Source of the DNA: Lepiota brunneoincarnata
Lineage: Eukaryota; Basidiomycota; Agaricomycetes; Agaricales; Agaricaceae
Assembly (NCBI GenBank): GCA_023014365.1
Contig: JAEBUN010000020.1
Location: 620,001-684,000 of the forward strand
Length of the DNA stretch: 64,000 bases
Direction of reading: 5' to 3'
Shown here in pieces: positions 10,830 to 21,575 of the stretch (the first letter of the stretch is position 1; the number at the start of each line of letters is the position of its first letter). Both the position numbers and the translations under genes were made by a program. The notes under the pieces are model-generated. The model saw nothing but the letters and a program-made list of their open reading frames with translations, had not been told where the DNA came from and made no database searches.

Positions 10830-11985
10830 GACTTGGGGATTTTTGGTAGAGTCTGGTCAAGGGGGAATAATGGGGGAGAAAGTGGGAGTGGGAGTTCTGT
10901 GAAGGTTGAGTATGGTGGTGGTTTCTGGAGAAGGAGGTTGTTCTGGGTAGAATATGTCATACAAGAGTCATCGGAAGTGGGAATCTTCTGTTCTTTCTTC
11001 TGCGGGGGTGAGTGGAGTTTCTTCAGAATCCTCTACAAGGTTCTCTGGTAATATTTGATTTGGCAACCTTGTCGTAGCATTCCTCATATTTGTAGTAGTC
11101 ATCATCTTGGGTGAGGTTGATGTATTTATTGTGAGTGTTGGGATTCATCATGGGGTGAGCTGCTGAAGTTCAGGAGTAGGGGGTGTGTTGGGTCTTCCGA
11201 GCTGGACATTTGGTCCATTTATGGCAAGGTTGGAAAACCATGCAGTGGGGGCATCAGTATTTGATGCAGTCATAGGAGTAGTATCCTAGAGCATATTGCT
11301 TGCATCCAAGACAGGCAAATTGTGGGCAGTCCATAGCCCAATGTCCAGTGTGTCTGCATGCAATGCAGACAGATCTGTCAGTGGTTCAGGGATCAGTTCG
11401 TGAGTGAATGGGATTGGGGGAGTCCCAAACCAGGATGTTGTTATTGGTGATGGTGTGGGTGGTGTCTCTGGTGGAGGTGATACTTCTGAATGGGTTTCTG
11501 GGGTTGACAGGTTTCTTTCCCTTATTGGGAGTGGTGGTGGTGACAAGGGAAGGGGTTGTCGTGGTAAGGGGGGAGATGGTTGTGGTGGGGGGCTTCAAGG
11601 GATGTACCTCATCTCGTTTGGGTAAGTTCTTTGACACCTTGGACATGAGGCCCAATCATGTGTGGAGAAGTTGCTCAAGTGATTCTGCCCAGGCCCATTG
11701 CATATTGTATGCAGCAGTGAGAGCCTTAGTTTGTTATACATGGTGGGTGTAGTTGGACCAAAGTTGTTGATTATATTCTGAAATTGGAGAGTGTTCCAAT
11801 TTATTTGTAAAGGTTCGGCTGGTGGCAGCCTTGCACAGATCTCTGTCAGTAGGACAATTTGGTCCCAATGGTCATACTCCAGCTGAATGGAATCTAAGGG
11901 AGGCAGCTGGGGCAACTGTGGGTTCTGGGGTGGCATTGGGGTTGGGGGTCTCATCTTGAAGGGAGGCATAAGGTCATTTTCCTGC
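10830..11985 (-). pseudogene. Pro-rich zinc-knuckle gene fragment fused to RT
   Basis: Minus-strand coding sequence with three parts: a leading region ([18 protein letters not shown], later [15 protein letters not shown]), a long Pro/Thr-rich linker, and three knuckles near 11180-11390: CIACRHTGHWAMDC (CX2CX4HX4C), CLGCKQYALGYYSYDC and CPHCMVFQPCHKWTKC. The tail is acidic. The parts lie in different frames with stops, so it is broken or has unseen introns. It begins in frame directly after the reverse transcriptase of element A' (LQENDL then MPPFKMRPP). I do not recognise the parent gene; it could be the gag of another element. Confidence 0.5.
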
Positions 11986-12413
11986 AGGATTTGTAGTACT
12001 TTTTCCATTAGTTGGTCTGTTTCTTCTTGGGTTTTACCATAGATTAGTATATCATCCATGTAGATGATGATTCCTCCTTTCTCCAGTATTTTGGAGAATA
12101 ATGTGTCCATCATATGTTGGAATGTCATGGGACTGTTGCAAAGTCCAAAAAACATAATGGTGGGTTTGAAAACACCCATGGGAGTCTTGAATGCTGCTTT
12201 CCATTGGTTGCCATCTTTGATTCTGACATTATTGTATCCTAGGTGGACATCAAGCTTAGTGAAATACTTAGCTCCTTTGAGTTTATCCATGATAGAGGAG
12301 ATCATGGGAATTGGGTAAGCATTTTTGATGGTATGATTGTTCAGATAACAATAATCTTGGCAGGGTTGGAGGTCTCCTCCTTTCTTGGCAACAAAGAAGA
12401 AGGGTGATGCCAT
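11986..12413 (-). pseudogene. Truncated Ty3 reverse transcriptase (A')
   Basis: RT fingers and palm: [20 protein letters not shown], then [32 protein letters not shown] and the catalytic YMDDILIY. The normal next segment (thumb, then RNase H) is missing: after LQENDL the frame runs into unrelated Pro-rich sequence. It would not make an active enzyme. Confidence 0.85.
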
Positions 12414-13436
12414 AGGGGATTTTGAGGGGCAGATGTATCCTTTTCAGAGGTTTTCATCTATGAATTCTTTTAGCAGCTTTTTCTTTGGCAGGTGCCACTT
12501 GATAAGGTTTCATTGACTTTGCTTTGAATATCAGTTTTAGTTTGATTTCATGATCAAACATCCTTGATGGTGGGAATCGTTCAGAGGCTTTCTTGTTGAA
12601 TATTTTAGCCTATCAGGTGAATCTCCAAGGGATTTTAGGTGGTTCTTTGCTTGATTCTGGTTGTTTTCCTTTTTGGTTTGCCAATTTTGTCAGATTATGT
12701 TGTTCATTATGGAGAGTTGTGGCATGTGTTGCTTTGACATTTACTTCTAATGGGGTTAGAAGCATTGGGTTCATTTCTCTTTCAAGAGAGAAGGTGTTGA
12801 GGTCAACATTTGACAGATTGATGTATTCTTCTGGGTTATCCTTGGGTTGAGAGGTTTTTCCAGCCATTATGTCCATAGCAATGGAGTTGAGTTCAACTGG
12901 TTGTCGAAGGGCTCTGAGGAGTTTGGAAAAGTCTTGGTGGTCGATTTGAGGTTTCCAAGAGAATGTCTTGGTCTTCCAATTGATGTCGGGATTGTATTGT
13001 TCCAACTAGGGAAATCTGATGATGAGATCTTTCTCACCAGTGTTCATGATGTATGCTTCTAGTGTGCAGTCTCTTCCATCAATAATGGTTCTGATTTTGA
13101 TATATTCATGGATCTTGCCATGTTGGTTGTCAGTTCCATTGATGTTGCTGAGAGGGATTGGTTGGTCCAGCCGTTTGGTTTGATAACCATGTCATTTGAT
13201 GACTTTGTGGGAGATAAAATTCCCTTGGGCTCCTGAGTCTATCAGGGTAGTGATAGCCATGGGTTTTGATGTCTGTTCACTCCAAATCTTGATGGGTAGG
13301 AAAAGGGATTGTTTATTCAGGGAAAGTCATAATTGTACAGAGTTTATCAAGAAAATATCCTTCTGGGAGTGAGAGTACATAAGGTCCTTCTGAGTTTTGG
13401 AATGTGCAGGGGCACATTGATTGACAGTGTTCCATT

Positions 13437-13826
13437 TTAAAAATCCTGGAATGGATGCATCTCTGGATCCTTGGCTAGCACAGAGTGGAGTTCCTGTTGT
13501 AATTTGGGGTCAAGTTCATCAACCATTTGGCACATTTGAGATGCAACTTCTGCAATGGCAAAAGAGTATTTGCATTGTTGTGGTTTGAAGCCAGGATTAG
13601 GCTTACTTCCTTGGAAAGAGGGGCAATTTGGGTTTCTGGCCAGTTGTAGCAGATTGGTATGCATTCCTGGGAAGCGTCTGGCAGGTGGTGGATGTGGGCA
13701 TTTACTAACCCAATGGTCATTGGCTCCACATCGGAAGCATTCTTGTTTCTGATATGCTTTCATTTGTTGTCTGGTGACAATGGCATCTAGCTCCAATGGT
13801 TCTTGGGCAGTGTTTTCTTCAGGCAT
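13437..13826 (-). pseudogene. Ty3 Gag C-terminus with zinc knuckle (A')
   Basis: Contains CFRCGANDHWVSKC (CX2CX4HX4C), the nucleocapsid knuckle, followed by a linker into the protease region. The Gag N-terminus is absent because an LTR begins 28 bp upstream at 13854-14307. Between 13010 and 13437 the frame is degraded but still shows the protease motif. Confidence 0.8.
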
Positions 13827-13853
13827 ATTCTGGTTGGGGTATTTCCAGGTAAG

Positions 13854-14307
13854 TGTTAGGGCAACCTGGGGGCCTAGGCAGCTCAGGGGAGCTAAGGTGA
13901 GCTGGAGCGAACCTGCAGGGGAATCCTAAGAGAATAGGATAAAGGAACCCCTGCAGGTGAAACTGTGTATATACATGACTTATATAAGCAATATTAATGA
14001 ATGGGGGCAAAGCAAACTATCCCAGTGCTACTCATATAGAAATAAAGAGAGATCAAAGGAAGGAGTGAATATGGGGAGAAGAGGGTATCATATAATGGGG
14101 AAAATGAGAGAAATGCCAGGGAGAAGGAGAGGATGGGCTTGTGGGGACCTTTATGGAACACTTGGGCTGTTCTGGGTGTCCTGGAGTTACTGGCGTTTGA
14201 AGGGAGGGAGGGATAACATGTTGGAGGGTAGGAGGACGCTCTGAGGGGTTTGTGGGATTTGGAAATTGCTAGAGGTGTCTTTAGACTCCCCAGGGTGTCC
14301 CCTTACA
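13854..14307 (-). repeat. 3' LTR of chromovirus A (454 bp)
   Basis: Plus-strand ends TGTTAGGG...CCCCTTACA. Next to its right edge lies TCTACCCCCCCTTCAAG, which on the minus strand is a polypurine tract leading into the LTR, so this is the 3' LTR of the integrase fragment at 14308-15364. Ends and layout match the LTR at 20335-20813. Confidence 0.8.
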
Positions 14308-15364
14308 TCTACCCCCCCTTCAAGATCGCAGCAACTCAATGTGATGGTTGGGAAAGGCTGAAAGGGAATAGAGCTAAACTGGAGGGCTTGTATGTGGCGT
14401 GGAGCACCAGGGTATCATTTGTAGAACTCCTGGACAGGTTCTGGGGCATGTACATTGGCTGCATCCTCCCAAGAATTGTGTTCTCAACCAAAACCCTTCC
14501 ACTTAACCAGGAACTTGAGTTTCTTTTGCACAAATCGGCTGTCTAAGAGGTCTTCTACCTCCCACTCTTCCTCTCCATCAATGAGCTGTGGGGCTGGTGG
14601 TGGAGGCAATTTTCAGGTTGGAAATGGGTCTTCTGGTGCAGGTGTGAGCTTCACAATGTTGAAGACAGGGTGGAGTTGTTGCATTGAGTGGGGAAGCTTC
14701 AGGCAATAGGCATTGGCCCCAACTTGTCTTTCCACAGCATATGGGCCAAGTAAGAGGTGAGATAGCTTCTTGGATGGTTGAGTGGTTTGGATATCACTTG
14801 AGTCCAAGTGTACCCGGTCCCCAGGCTTGGAAATGGGTGCAGGGGTATGGTTTTGATTGTAGTATCTTGCCATTTTATCCTTGGCTTGCACCAATGCCAA
14901 TTTAGCCTCTCCTAGTGTCTCTTTCATCTGCTGAGTGAACTTGTTGACAGTTTCTAAATGGGAGGGTTGCTGGTGAGGCTTGAAACCCATCTGAGGGTTT
15001 CTTCCAGTATCTAGCAGGAAGGGAGAGTGTTGAGTTGATGCATGGACATGGTTATTGTGCTGAAACTTGGCTAGTGGAAGGAGGTCTAGCCAGTCATCCT
15101 GTCTTTTGTTGATGAAGATGTGGAGATACTGGTCTAACTCTTGGTTAACTCATTCAGTCTGGCCATCAGCCTGAGGATGCCATGCAGTTGTGCTTGCCAC
15201 TTTGATTCCCAGCTTCCTGTAAAGCTCTTTGGTGAACTCTGCAACAAACTGAGGGCCTCTGTCTGACACTACCTGCTTAGGAAGTCCATGTAGTTTCCAG
15301 ACATGGTGTAGGAACAGTCATGCTGCTCCTTCTGCAGTCACTGTAGTGTGTGTAGGGATGAACT
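14308..15364 (-). pseudogene. Chromovirus A integrase C-terminus and chromodomain
   Basis: Minus strand. Integrase end region with the GPY/F-like segment (KKLSHLLLGPYAVERQVGA) and LHPVFNIVKLTPAPEDP, then a degraded chromodomain (KKLKFLVKWKGF) near the 3' LTR. Upstream integrase core sequence is present with stops. Cut at 15364 by the copia insertion. Chromodomains steer such elements to heterochromatin. Confidence 0.8.
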
Positions 15365-15723
15365 TGTAAGAAAGATTAAAAACTCAGCACTCATTTACAA
15401 CAAGAACTATGTATATTAAGTACCTGTAAGAAAGATTAAAAACTACATAGCATTAACATCTGTAGGAACGAGTGGGATAATTTATGGAGCTCACCTCAGC
15501 ACTCATTTATGACGAGAACTGAGGGAAGTTGTCTTAAACAAAAGGTCTAGATTAAGTAGTATCCTACATAGTTGAATGTTCATGTCCAAGAGAGTGATAG
15601 CATGGATGGAGTATATCTACATGGCGAGCAAGGAGGGCTGAGACCGCAGGGTTGTGTTGCCATTGAGTCTTGACCCTTGCATTGAGTCCTATGGTCGCAG
15701 GGACACATTTGCACACTCCAACA
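15365..15723 (-). repeat. Copia 3' LTR with a partial duplicate at its outer end
   Basis: The full LTR is 15425-15723 (TGTAAGAAAG...CTCCAACA). Left of it, 15365 to about 15408 is a shortened second copy of the LTR start (TGTAAGAAAGATTAAAAACT joined to CAGCACTCATTTACAACAAG), so the LTR end is partly doubled. Internally it is followed by CTCCCCCTCAAACTG, the polypurine tract on the minus strand. Confidence 0.85.
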
Positions 15724-15730
15724 CTCCCCC

Positions 15731-16909
15731 TCAAACTGTGCCAAGACTGAGAGCATGCACAAAATGCTTGACTTTGGGGGAGGGGAGTGCCTTCATGAAT
15801 ATATCAGCGACCATATCATCTGTGGGGCAATAAATGAGCCGAATTTTCCCCTCTTCAATTGTCCAGCAGATAAAATGGTATCTGATGTCAATGTGTTTGG
15901 TCCAGGCATGAAACTGGTGGTCTTGAGCAAGCGTGATGGCAGATTGGCTATCGGAGAAGAGGGTGGTGGGTGCCATGGTGGGAGAGAAGACTTCTGAGAC
16001 AAAGGAATGAAGCCAGAGGGCTTCCTTAGCAGCATGGGTAGCAGCGACATACTCAGATTCTGTTGTGGATACAGTAACCAGCTCCTGTTTCTTTGCACTC
16101 CATGAGACAGCACCTCTGTTGACCAGGAAAGCAAACCTGGAGGTTGCTTGGCAATCTTCAGCCATAGATCCATTGGCATCGGTGTATCCTTCGAGGAGGT
16201 TTCTGGTGCCACCATAAGTGAGCCAGAGGTCGTGAGTGGTTTTAAGGTAACAAAAAACCCATTTTATGGCCTCCCAGTGGGCCTCTCCAGGATTATATGA
16301 GAAGTGCAAGAGAAGTTGCACAGCATAAGCGATGTCCAGGTGAGTGCCAAGAGCCACGTACATAAGCGTACCAACAGCTTTGCGATAGGGGACATTAGCC
16401 ATCTGTGCAATCTCGGTTGTGGTCTTGGGACACTGGTCGCTTGTGAGCCAGATGGATGGGTCCATGGGCAGGGAGGTGGGTTTGGCATCCTCAAGGCCAA
16501 AACAGTGGAGAGAGGCATCAATGTAAGCATGTTGTGACAGTGACAGTGTTCCTTCCTCTCTAAGTCTCTTCACCTCGATTGCCAGAAGCCAGTGTATTTC
16601 CTCCATGTCTGTCACCTCTACAAATTCACCCACGCAGCCCTTTAGCCACTCAATGAGTGCAGTTTTTGTTGCTGCAACAGTACAGTTGTCCATGTGGACA
16701 GCTAGAATGGTCAATTTGTGAGGGTCAAGCTTGAAAAACACACAGGGGTTGCTCTCAGTGCAGGTAAGTCCCGAATTATCCACCAGTATCTCACAAAGTC
16801 TCTGATACCACCACCGGCCAGATTGTTTGAGCCCATGTAGTGGTTTCTTCAGCAAACAAACTTTGCACTCAATTCGGATGGCACCAGTGTCTGGGAACCA
16901 TACATGCAT
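15731..16909 (-). pseudogene. Copia RT C-terminus and RNase H
   Basis: Starts in the RT thumb (LLKKPLHGLKQSGRWWYQRL) and runs through RNase H (YTDANGSMAEDC, WSAKKQELVTVSTTESEY, then HIDIRYHF) to a stop near the LTR. The N-terminal RT palm is deleted: the integrase tail (TGAIRIECKV) joins straight to LLKKPLHG near 16850. The usual YVDD box reads VHMDN, so the catalytic site is also altered. Confidence 0.85.
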
Positions 16910-18538
16910 ACCATTGCTTTCATCATCAAAGCCAAGCCATCAAGCTTTCTTTGTCCAGTCCCCTAATTTGTCTCCACCAGGGTGATGAACCCAACACTCC
17001 TCACCCCACTCATGTACTCTCTGCAGGTCTGGCCATTTTGCGAATACCACTTCGAAAGGGGTCTTGCTATCCACAGCCTTGGTCCTGGTCTGATTCATCA
17101 ACCATACAACATGTCATACTCCCTCAGCCCACAGGTATTTTGGTAAGCGAGGTTCATGGTTCATTGCATGAACATGCTCAATGATAGTGTGGTTTCAGCA
17201 TTCAGCAACACCATTGTATTGGGGAGTATTATGTACAGTGAGCTTGATTTGCATGCCTCAGGATTTGAGGTGGGACCAAAAATCATCCCCAGTGAACTCC
17301 CCACCACAATCAGAATGGAATGTCTTAATGTGGGCACCAAATTGGGTCTCACACCAAGCCTTGAAACACTTGTAGGCATCAAAGGTATCCAATTTATTTG
17401 TGAGAAATTCAACATGGGTCCATTGTGAGAAGTCATTGGTGAAGGTAACATAGTATTTCCTTCCCCTTTTCGTCTTGACCTTGGCAGGTCCCCATAAATC
17501 GGAGTGAACCTCCTGGGTGAATGATGTAGCACATTCACCCTGCTGTTGTTTTGCAATTGGTAGCTGAGTTGATTTTGCAGATACACAAGACTCGCAGAAG
17601 AAGTCTACTTCTCCACCTGGTTCCAGCTTCAATCCTGTCACCATCCCATCCTGTACAAGCTTCCTGACAGCTGCTGGTGCTATGTGACCAAGGCGGCAGT
17701 GTAGCATGTTGAGGGTAAGTGGTTCTCCCACAGTATTGGCTTCTGGCTCAACTTCCTTGACTAGGCAATATAAACTGTGCTTGTCCTTGGGGATCTCGGC
17801 CATGTGTGCACCCCCAGGATCCTGGATGATGCATTTGCCATTTCCGAAAGTAGTGGTGAAGCCAGCATTGTCAAGGTGTCCAATAGAGATTAATGTGTAG
17901 CCTGCCTCAGGAGAATAGAGGACTTCATGGATTTGCAGTTGCAAGCTGACAGCTCCATTTGGTACTTCCAGAACCATCTCCCCTTTTCCAGTCGCATTAA
18001 AGCTCTGTTTATTTGCAGCTTGTAGTGGTTTTGGCTGAATTGCTTGGAAATTTTCGAAAGCATTTCTGTATGGGGATATGTGATGTGATGTCCCAGAGTC
18101 TATGATCTCAATGTGAGTTGAGGTGGGTGTTGTTTCTGCCTGTCCAACAATAATTTTATCATCAAACGCCATGTAGGTTTCTTCAGCCTCCTCATCTGAC
18201 TCTAGGAAACACTCCTCCTTGAGCTCTCCACACTCCATGCTAATGGCCACCTGAGGAATCCAATCCCCATCATCATCATCCTCACTGATGATTTTATCTG
18301 GCTCTTCGGAGATTTCTCCCACTTCAACAGCAAGTGATTCGTCACCAAAGTCATCCATGGCCACATTTGCAGTGGTGGGCTTTGCAGGTGTCTGTTTGTT
18401 TGTCATAGGGGCTGCTCCTTCCCCTTTTCCTTTTCTCTTTGGACATTCGCACTTCCAATGACCACTCTCCCCACAACCGTAACACTTTCCTGGCCTTCTC
18501 TTAGGCTTTCCACCTGACTTGCCACCTTCAATGATCAT
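16910..18538 (-). pseudogene. Copia Gag knuckle, protease and integrase
   Basis: Order on the minus strand: zinc knuckle CYGCGESGHWKCEC, aspartic protease IDSGTSHHISPYRNAF, GAG-pre-integrase (LHCRLGHIAPAAVRKL with CESC), and integrase core (VHSDLWGPAK, FHSDCGGEFTGDDF). The long open frame ends at 17258; beyond it the rest of integrase continues to 16910 with stops (HVVWLMNQTRTKAVDSKTPF). Confidence 0.85.
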
Positions 18539-18572
18539 TGCTTCATCACCCCCTTCACCCTTTTGCTGACCC

Positions 18573-19226
18573 TGTTAGAGCCGGTGTGGGTCAGGACTGA
18601 AGCAGAGGGTTGGGGTGGTATCCTTGATATACATAAGGCAACCGGGGGACAGGGCAAAGTCAGTACGTAGACTTCGGAACTGAGGTGGAGTACTTTGGGC
18701 GGGGGGTTGGACTTGCGTCCTCAGCTTATGTGCTGTGCCCTCCTACTGTCCGAGTCCGTATTTCAGGAGGTCGGGGCTGAAGCGGAGCAAGGCAGAGAGA
18801 GAGGAGGATATGGAACAGGGAGCTGGTCCGCTGCTTGATTCAATTATCAGACTGAGGAGTACAAGCCAAGTACCTACGGTATATATACTTCTGGTCCTAT
18901 GAAATATGACTCGTACTGACTATGGACAGAGTGAAGCGGAGACCCATATGGTTACAAACAGATTACAAATGAAATGGAGACCAGTACGGGTATGGAGACT
19001 GGTAACGTATCTTGACTATGGATGGGAAATGGAGACTGGGAAATAGAGACACTGAGGGTCAGGTGACCATGGCATGTGTGGAGGTGGTCGTGTGATCAGG
19101 GCAGTGGGTTGCAGTCAGAGTGAGTCGGGGCTGAGTCGGAGGGCAGAGGGTTGTTGTGTGGAACACATGTGGAGTCGAGAAGCCGAAGTATAATGGTTAA
19201 GTTCTGGGTTTGGCATGGATATGCCA
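18573..19226 (-). repeat. Solo LTR of the E family (654 bp) inside copia gag
   Basis: Same LTR as 23027-23677 and 59173-59835, with ends TGTTAGAGCC...ATATGCCA. It is flanked by a perfect 5-bp target duplication GACCC (18568-18572 and 19227-19231). A full element must have inserted and then lost its body by LTR-LTR recombination. Many CpG sites have become TpG or CpA. Confidence 0.92.
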
Positions 19227-19401
19227 GACCCCTAATTTGGGTGCGTGAATGCTCCCATTCATCACAGATCATCATGATCAACAGGTCTGGGTCAATGGTG
19301 TTGTTTTGGGTATTGTTGAGGTGGGAGTACAGCATGGCTGAAGATAACTGATTGGATGCATAGGTGGAGAGATGGTGAGGTAAGGATTGAATGATGGTGC
19401 T

Positions 19402-19959
19402 TCAGTAGTCCTCATCACTGATTGGTACCCCTACAGCTGAGAGTTCAGATTGCTTCATGCAGAGTTCATTTAGGAACTGGTGGACATCTCCTTTGTCTTG
19501 GCAGCAGGTGGACAGGAATTCATGATGTAGACGTGAACAGGAAAAGGTACTCTTGTATGTGTATTCTTTTGTGATTGCATCCCACATGTCCTTGACTGTA
19601 GGCTCATTGTCAACAACTATAAGAGTTGAATATGGGATGCGTTGGGCCAGTAATGACTGCATGACATTTTCATGTCTTTCCCATTTGAGGACCTCTGAGG
19701 GGGTGCCAAGGATGATGGTTTGCTGTGGGGTGGCAGTAGTGCCAGTGGTCGAGGATGGGGTGGTAGAAGGAGCTGAAATGGTGACAGAGGGTATGGAAGA
19801 AACTGGCCAAGCCTTGCTCCCATCAAAATGGCCCCAGAGGCCCTTTCCCCTAGCAGCTGACCTGAACATTAGTACAAACTGAGCCCAGTTTGCCCCAGAC
19901 TGCTCTAACTTGGGAACGGATGAGGGAAGCATGTCACTAATGGCTGTGGTGGTAGACAT
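19402..19959 (-). pseudogene. Copia Gag N-terminus
   Basis: Starts at the ATG at 19959 shortly after the 5' LTR. It shows the copia Gag fold region (LEQSGANWAQFVLMFRSAAR, then VKDMWDAITKEYTYKS and LHHEFLSTCCQDKGDVHQFL). The protein is cut downstream by the solo LTR at 19226. Confidence 0.85.
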
Positions 19960-20008
19960 TTTCAGTAAAAGGAGTGAATCAAATTTCTGTCCAAGAAATT
20001 TTAAAAGG

Positions 20009-20022
20009 TGGGGCCCATAACC
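20009..20022 (-). promoter_or_regulatory. Copia primer binding site (half-tRNA iMet type)
   Basis: Directly inside the 5' LTR the minus strand reads GGTTATGGGCCCC. This is complementary to the anticodon stem-loop of initiator tRNA-Met (GGGCCCAUAACC), as in Drosophila copia, where a half-tRNA primes. It is not a tRNA 3' end (TGG) match. Confidence 0.65.
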
Positions 20023-20321
20023 TGTAAGAAAGATTAAAATCTATGTAGCATTAACATCTGTAGGAATGAGTGGGATAATTTATGGAGCTCACCTCAGCAC
20101 TCATTTACAATGAGAACTGAGGGAAGTTGTCTTAAACAAAAGGTCTAGGTTAAGTAGTATCCTACATAGTTGAATGTTCATGTCTGAGAGAGTGATAGCA
20201 TGGACAGAGTATATCTATGTGGCGAGCAAGGAGGGCTGAGACCGCGGGGTTGTGTCACCATCAAGTCTCAACCCTCATGTTGAGTCCCATGGTCTCGGGG
20301 ATGTGTTTGCATGCTCCAACA
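20023..20321 (-). repeat. Copia 5' LTR (299 bp)
   Basis: Same length as the 3' LTR and close in sequence, differing mainly by transitions. Ends TGTAAG...CCAACA. Thirteen bases of chromovirus A integrase separate it from the LTR of element B. Confidence 0.88.
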
Positions 20322-20334
20322 GAAATGGGCTTGC

Positions 20335-20813
20335 TGTAAGGGTGACCTGGTTTCTGCGTTGCATCAGCTGAGCAGGGAGAAACCTTAGAGAATTGAGTAA
20401 GGTTTCTCCAAGCTCACCTACACTACTTATACTACCTACCGTAAGGTCCAAGTTGAGTAATCTACTCTACATAAATGGCTGTGAGGTGTCAGGGATGCCT
20501 AAAGTAAGTATAGTTGGGAATGGGCTCAGGTTAGGGTCATGCACGCCAGTGAGGGTTCGCATCTGTGTCAGAGGGGTGTAGGAGGGAATTCCGAGTGCTG
20601 GGGTGCAGGGGGACAGATTTCTGGGCCCAGAAAGGCTGGAAATTGTATTTCTGAGTGCAGGAGGGCTGGACATCGGATTTCCGAGCATTGGGAGGCTGGG
20701 AATCGCATTTCCAAGTGCAGGGAGGTTGGGGATTAGATTTCCGAAGGTAGGGAGTCTGGGGATCGGAATTCCAAATTTGCGGTTGTGGGTATTGACCCAG
20801 AGTTCCCCTTACA
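20335..20813 (-). repeat. 3' LTR of chromovirus B (479 bp)
   Basis: Ends TGTAAGGGTGACC...CCCCTTACA, the same type as 13854-14307. The polypurine tract on its right is CACCTACCCCCTTTTC on the plus strand. It carries an internal minisatellite. Its coding partner lies at 20814-21206 and 37634-39240. Confidence 0.82.
20590..20785. repeat. Minisatellite of about 30 bp inside LTR B
   Basis: About six degenerate head-to-tail copies of 30-31 bp, each with GGCTGG..ATCG.ATTTCC and a GTGCAGGGAG-like part. LTR A lacks this array. Confidence 0.75.
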
Positions 20814-21206
20814 CCTACCCCCTTTTCAAGGTTGTGACAACTTGGCACAATGGTTGGATTGAGGGCATGGAAGGGGATTGAGCTGAATGCAAGACTCCTG
20901 ATCTGTCTCAGAGCTCCTGGGTGTTGTTGATAGAATTCCATTACACAGTTGGGGGCATGGATGTCCTCAGCCGATTCCCAGGAGTTTTCTTGAATCCTGA
21001 AGTCCTTCCATTTCACTAGGAACTGGAGTCTCCTTCGGTGGATGCAGCTATCCAGGATTTCCTCAACTTCCCACTCTTCTTCATCCTCAATGATGATGGG
21101 TGCTGGCGGTGGTTTGGGCTGGTGTCCAGGAATGGGGTCTGTGGGAGCAAGTGTGAGCTTTACCACATTGAAGACCAGATAGAGGTGTCTCATGGATTTT
21201 GGTAGC
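20814..21206 (-). pseudogene. Chromovirus B integrase tail and chromodomain
   Basis: Minus strand. Integrase end (MRHLYLVFNVVKLTLAPTDP) followed by a good chromodomain: EEWEVEEILDSCIHRRRL, QFLVKWKDF, then NSWESAEDI. The frame reads on into the LTR. The upstream coding sequence is interrupted at 21206 by element T and resumes at 37634. Confidence 0.88.
21199..21206. repeat. Left target-site duplication of T
   Basis: TTGGTAGC. The same eight bases occur at 37626-37633. Confidence 0.85.
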
Positions 21207-21575
21207 AGGTAGTCAACCTACAGTGTATTGAGTGAGTGGGGCTCAGTGGGCCTGCTGAGACATACATTGTATCAAGTGAGTGGGACTCAGCAGGCCCGCT
21301 GGGTTGGTCCATCATCCTATATAGCTCTGCTCATGTATTTGGGAAGCACATCAGAGGGGCCCTCAGGATCCAAGGATCACGGAGGCATAGAATGCTGGGC
21401 TCAGAAGTGGATAGCAAGCAATTGCAGAGCAGTGGCATGGCATGAGACTAAATAAGAACATTTCCATGGATTGATTGCTTGACAAAAATTAAGTGATAAT
21501 AGATATTTGACATAATGGAAGTGCTGAATGGTATTGGGTTAGGTGGCATGGGTGGCAATTTTGGGGCGGCATGAG
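21207..21575 (+). repeat. Left terminal inverted repeat of T
   Basis: Matches the reverse complement of 37221-37625 to the motif GGCATGAG, after which the two ends differ. Contains subterminal repeats around CTGCTGAGACATACATTGTA. Confidence 0.92.

Larger units (their letters stand above)
11986..13853 (-). mobile_element. Ty3/Gypsy fragment A' (gag knuckle, protease, RT)
   Basis: Minus-strand Ty3 remnant bounded on the right by the LTR of element A (13854) and on the left by the zinc-knuckle fragment. Gag knuckle, protease (DSGAQGNFI near 13210-13230) and RT occur in the normal order. RNase H, integrase and both LTRs are missing. Same clade as element D (53161-59172). Confidence 0.8.
15365..20321 (-). 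mobile_element. Ty1/Copia retrotransposon, about 5 kb, non-autonomous
   Basis: Two 299-bp LTRs (15425-15723 and 20023-20321) flank gag-pro-int-RT/RH in copia order on the minus strand. Outermost flanks are GAACT (left) and GAAAT (right), a probable 5-bp target duplication with one change. It sits in the integrase of chromovirus A. It is dead: a deletion removes the N-terminal RT, there are stops in integrase, and a solo LTR interrupts gag. Confidence 0.9.
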
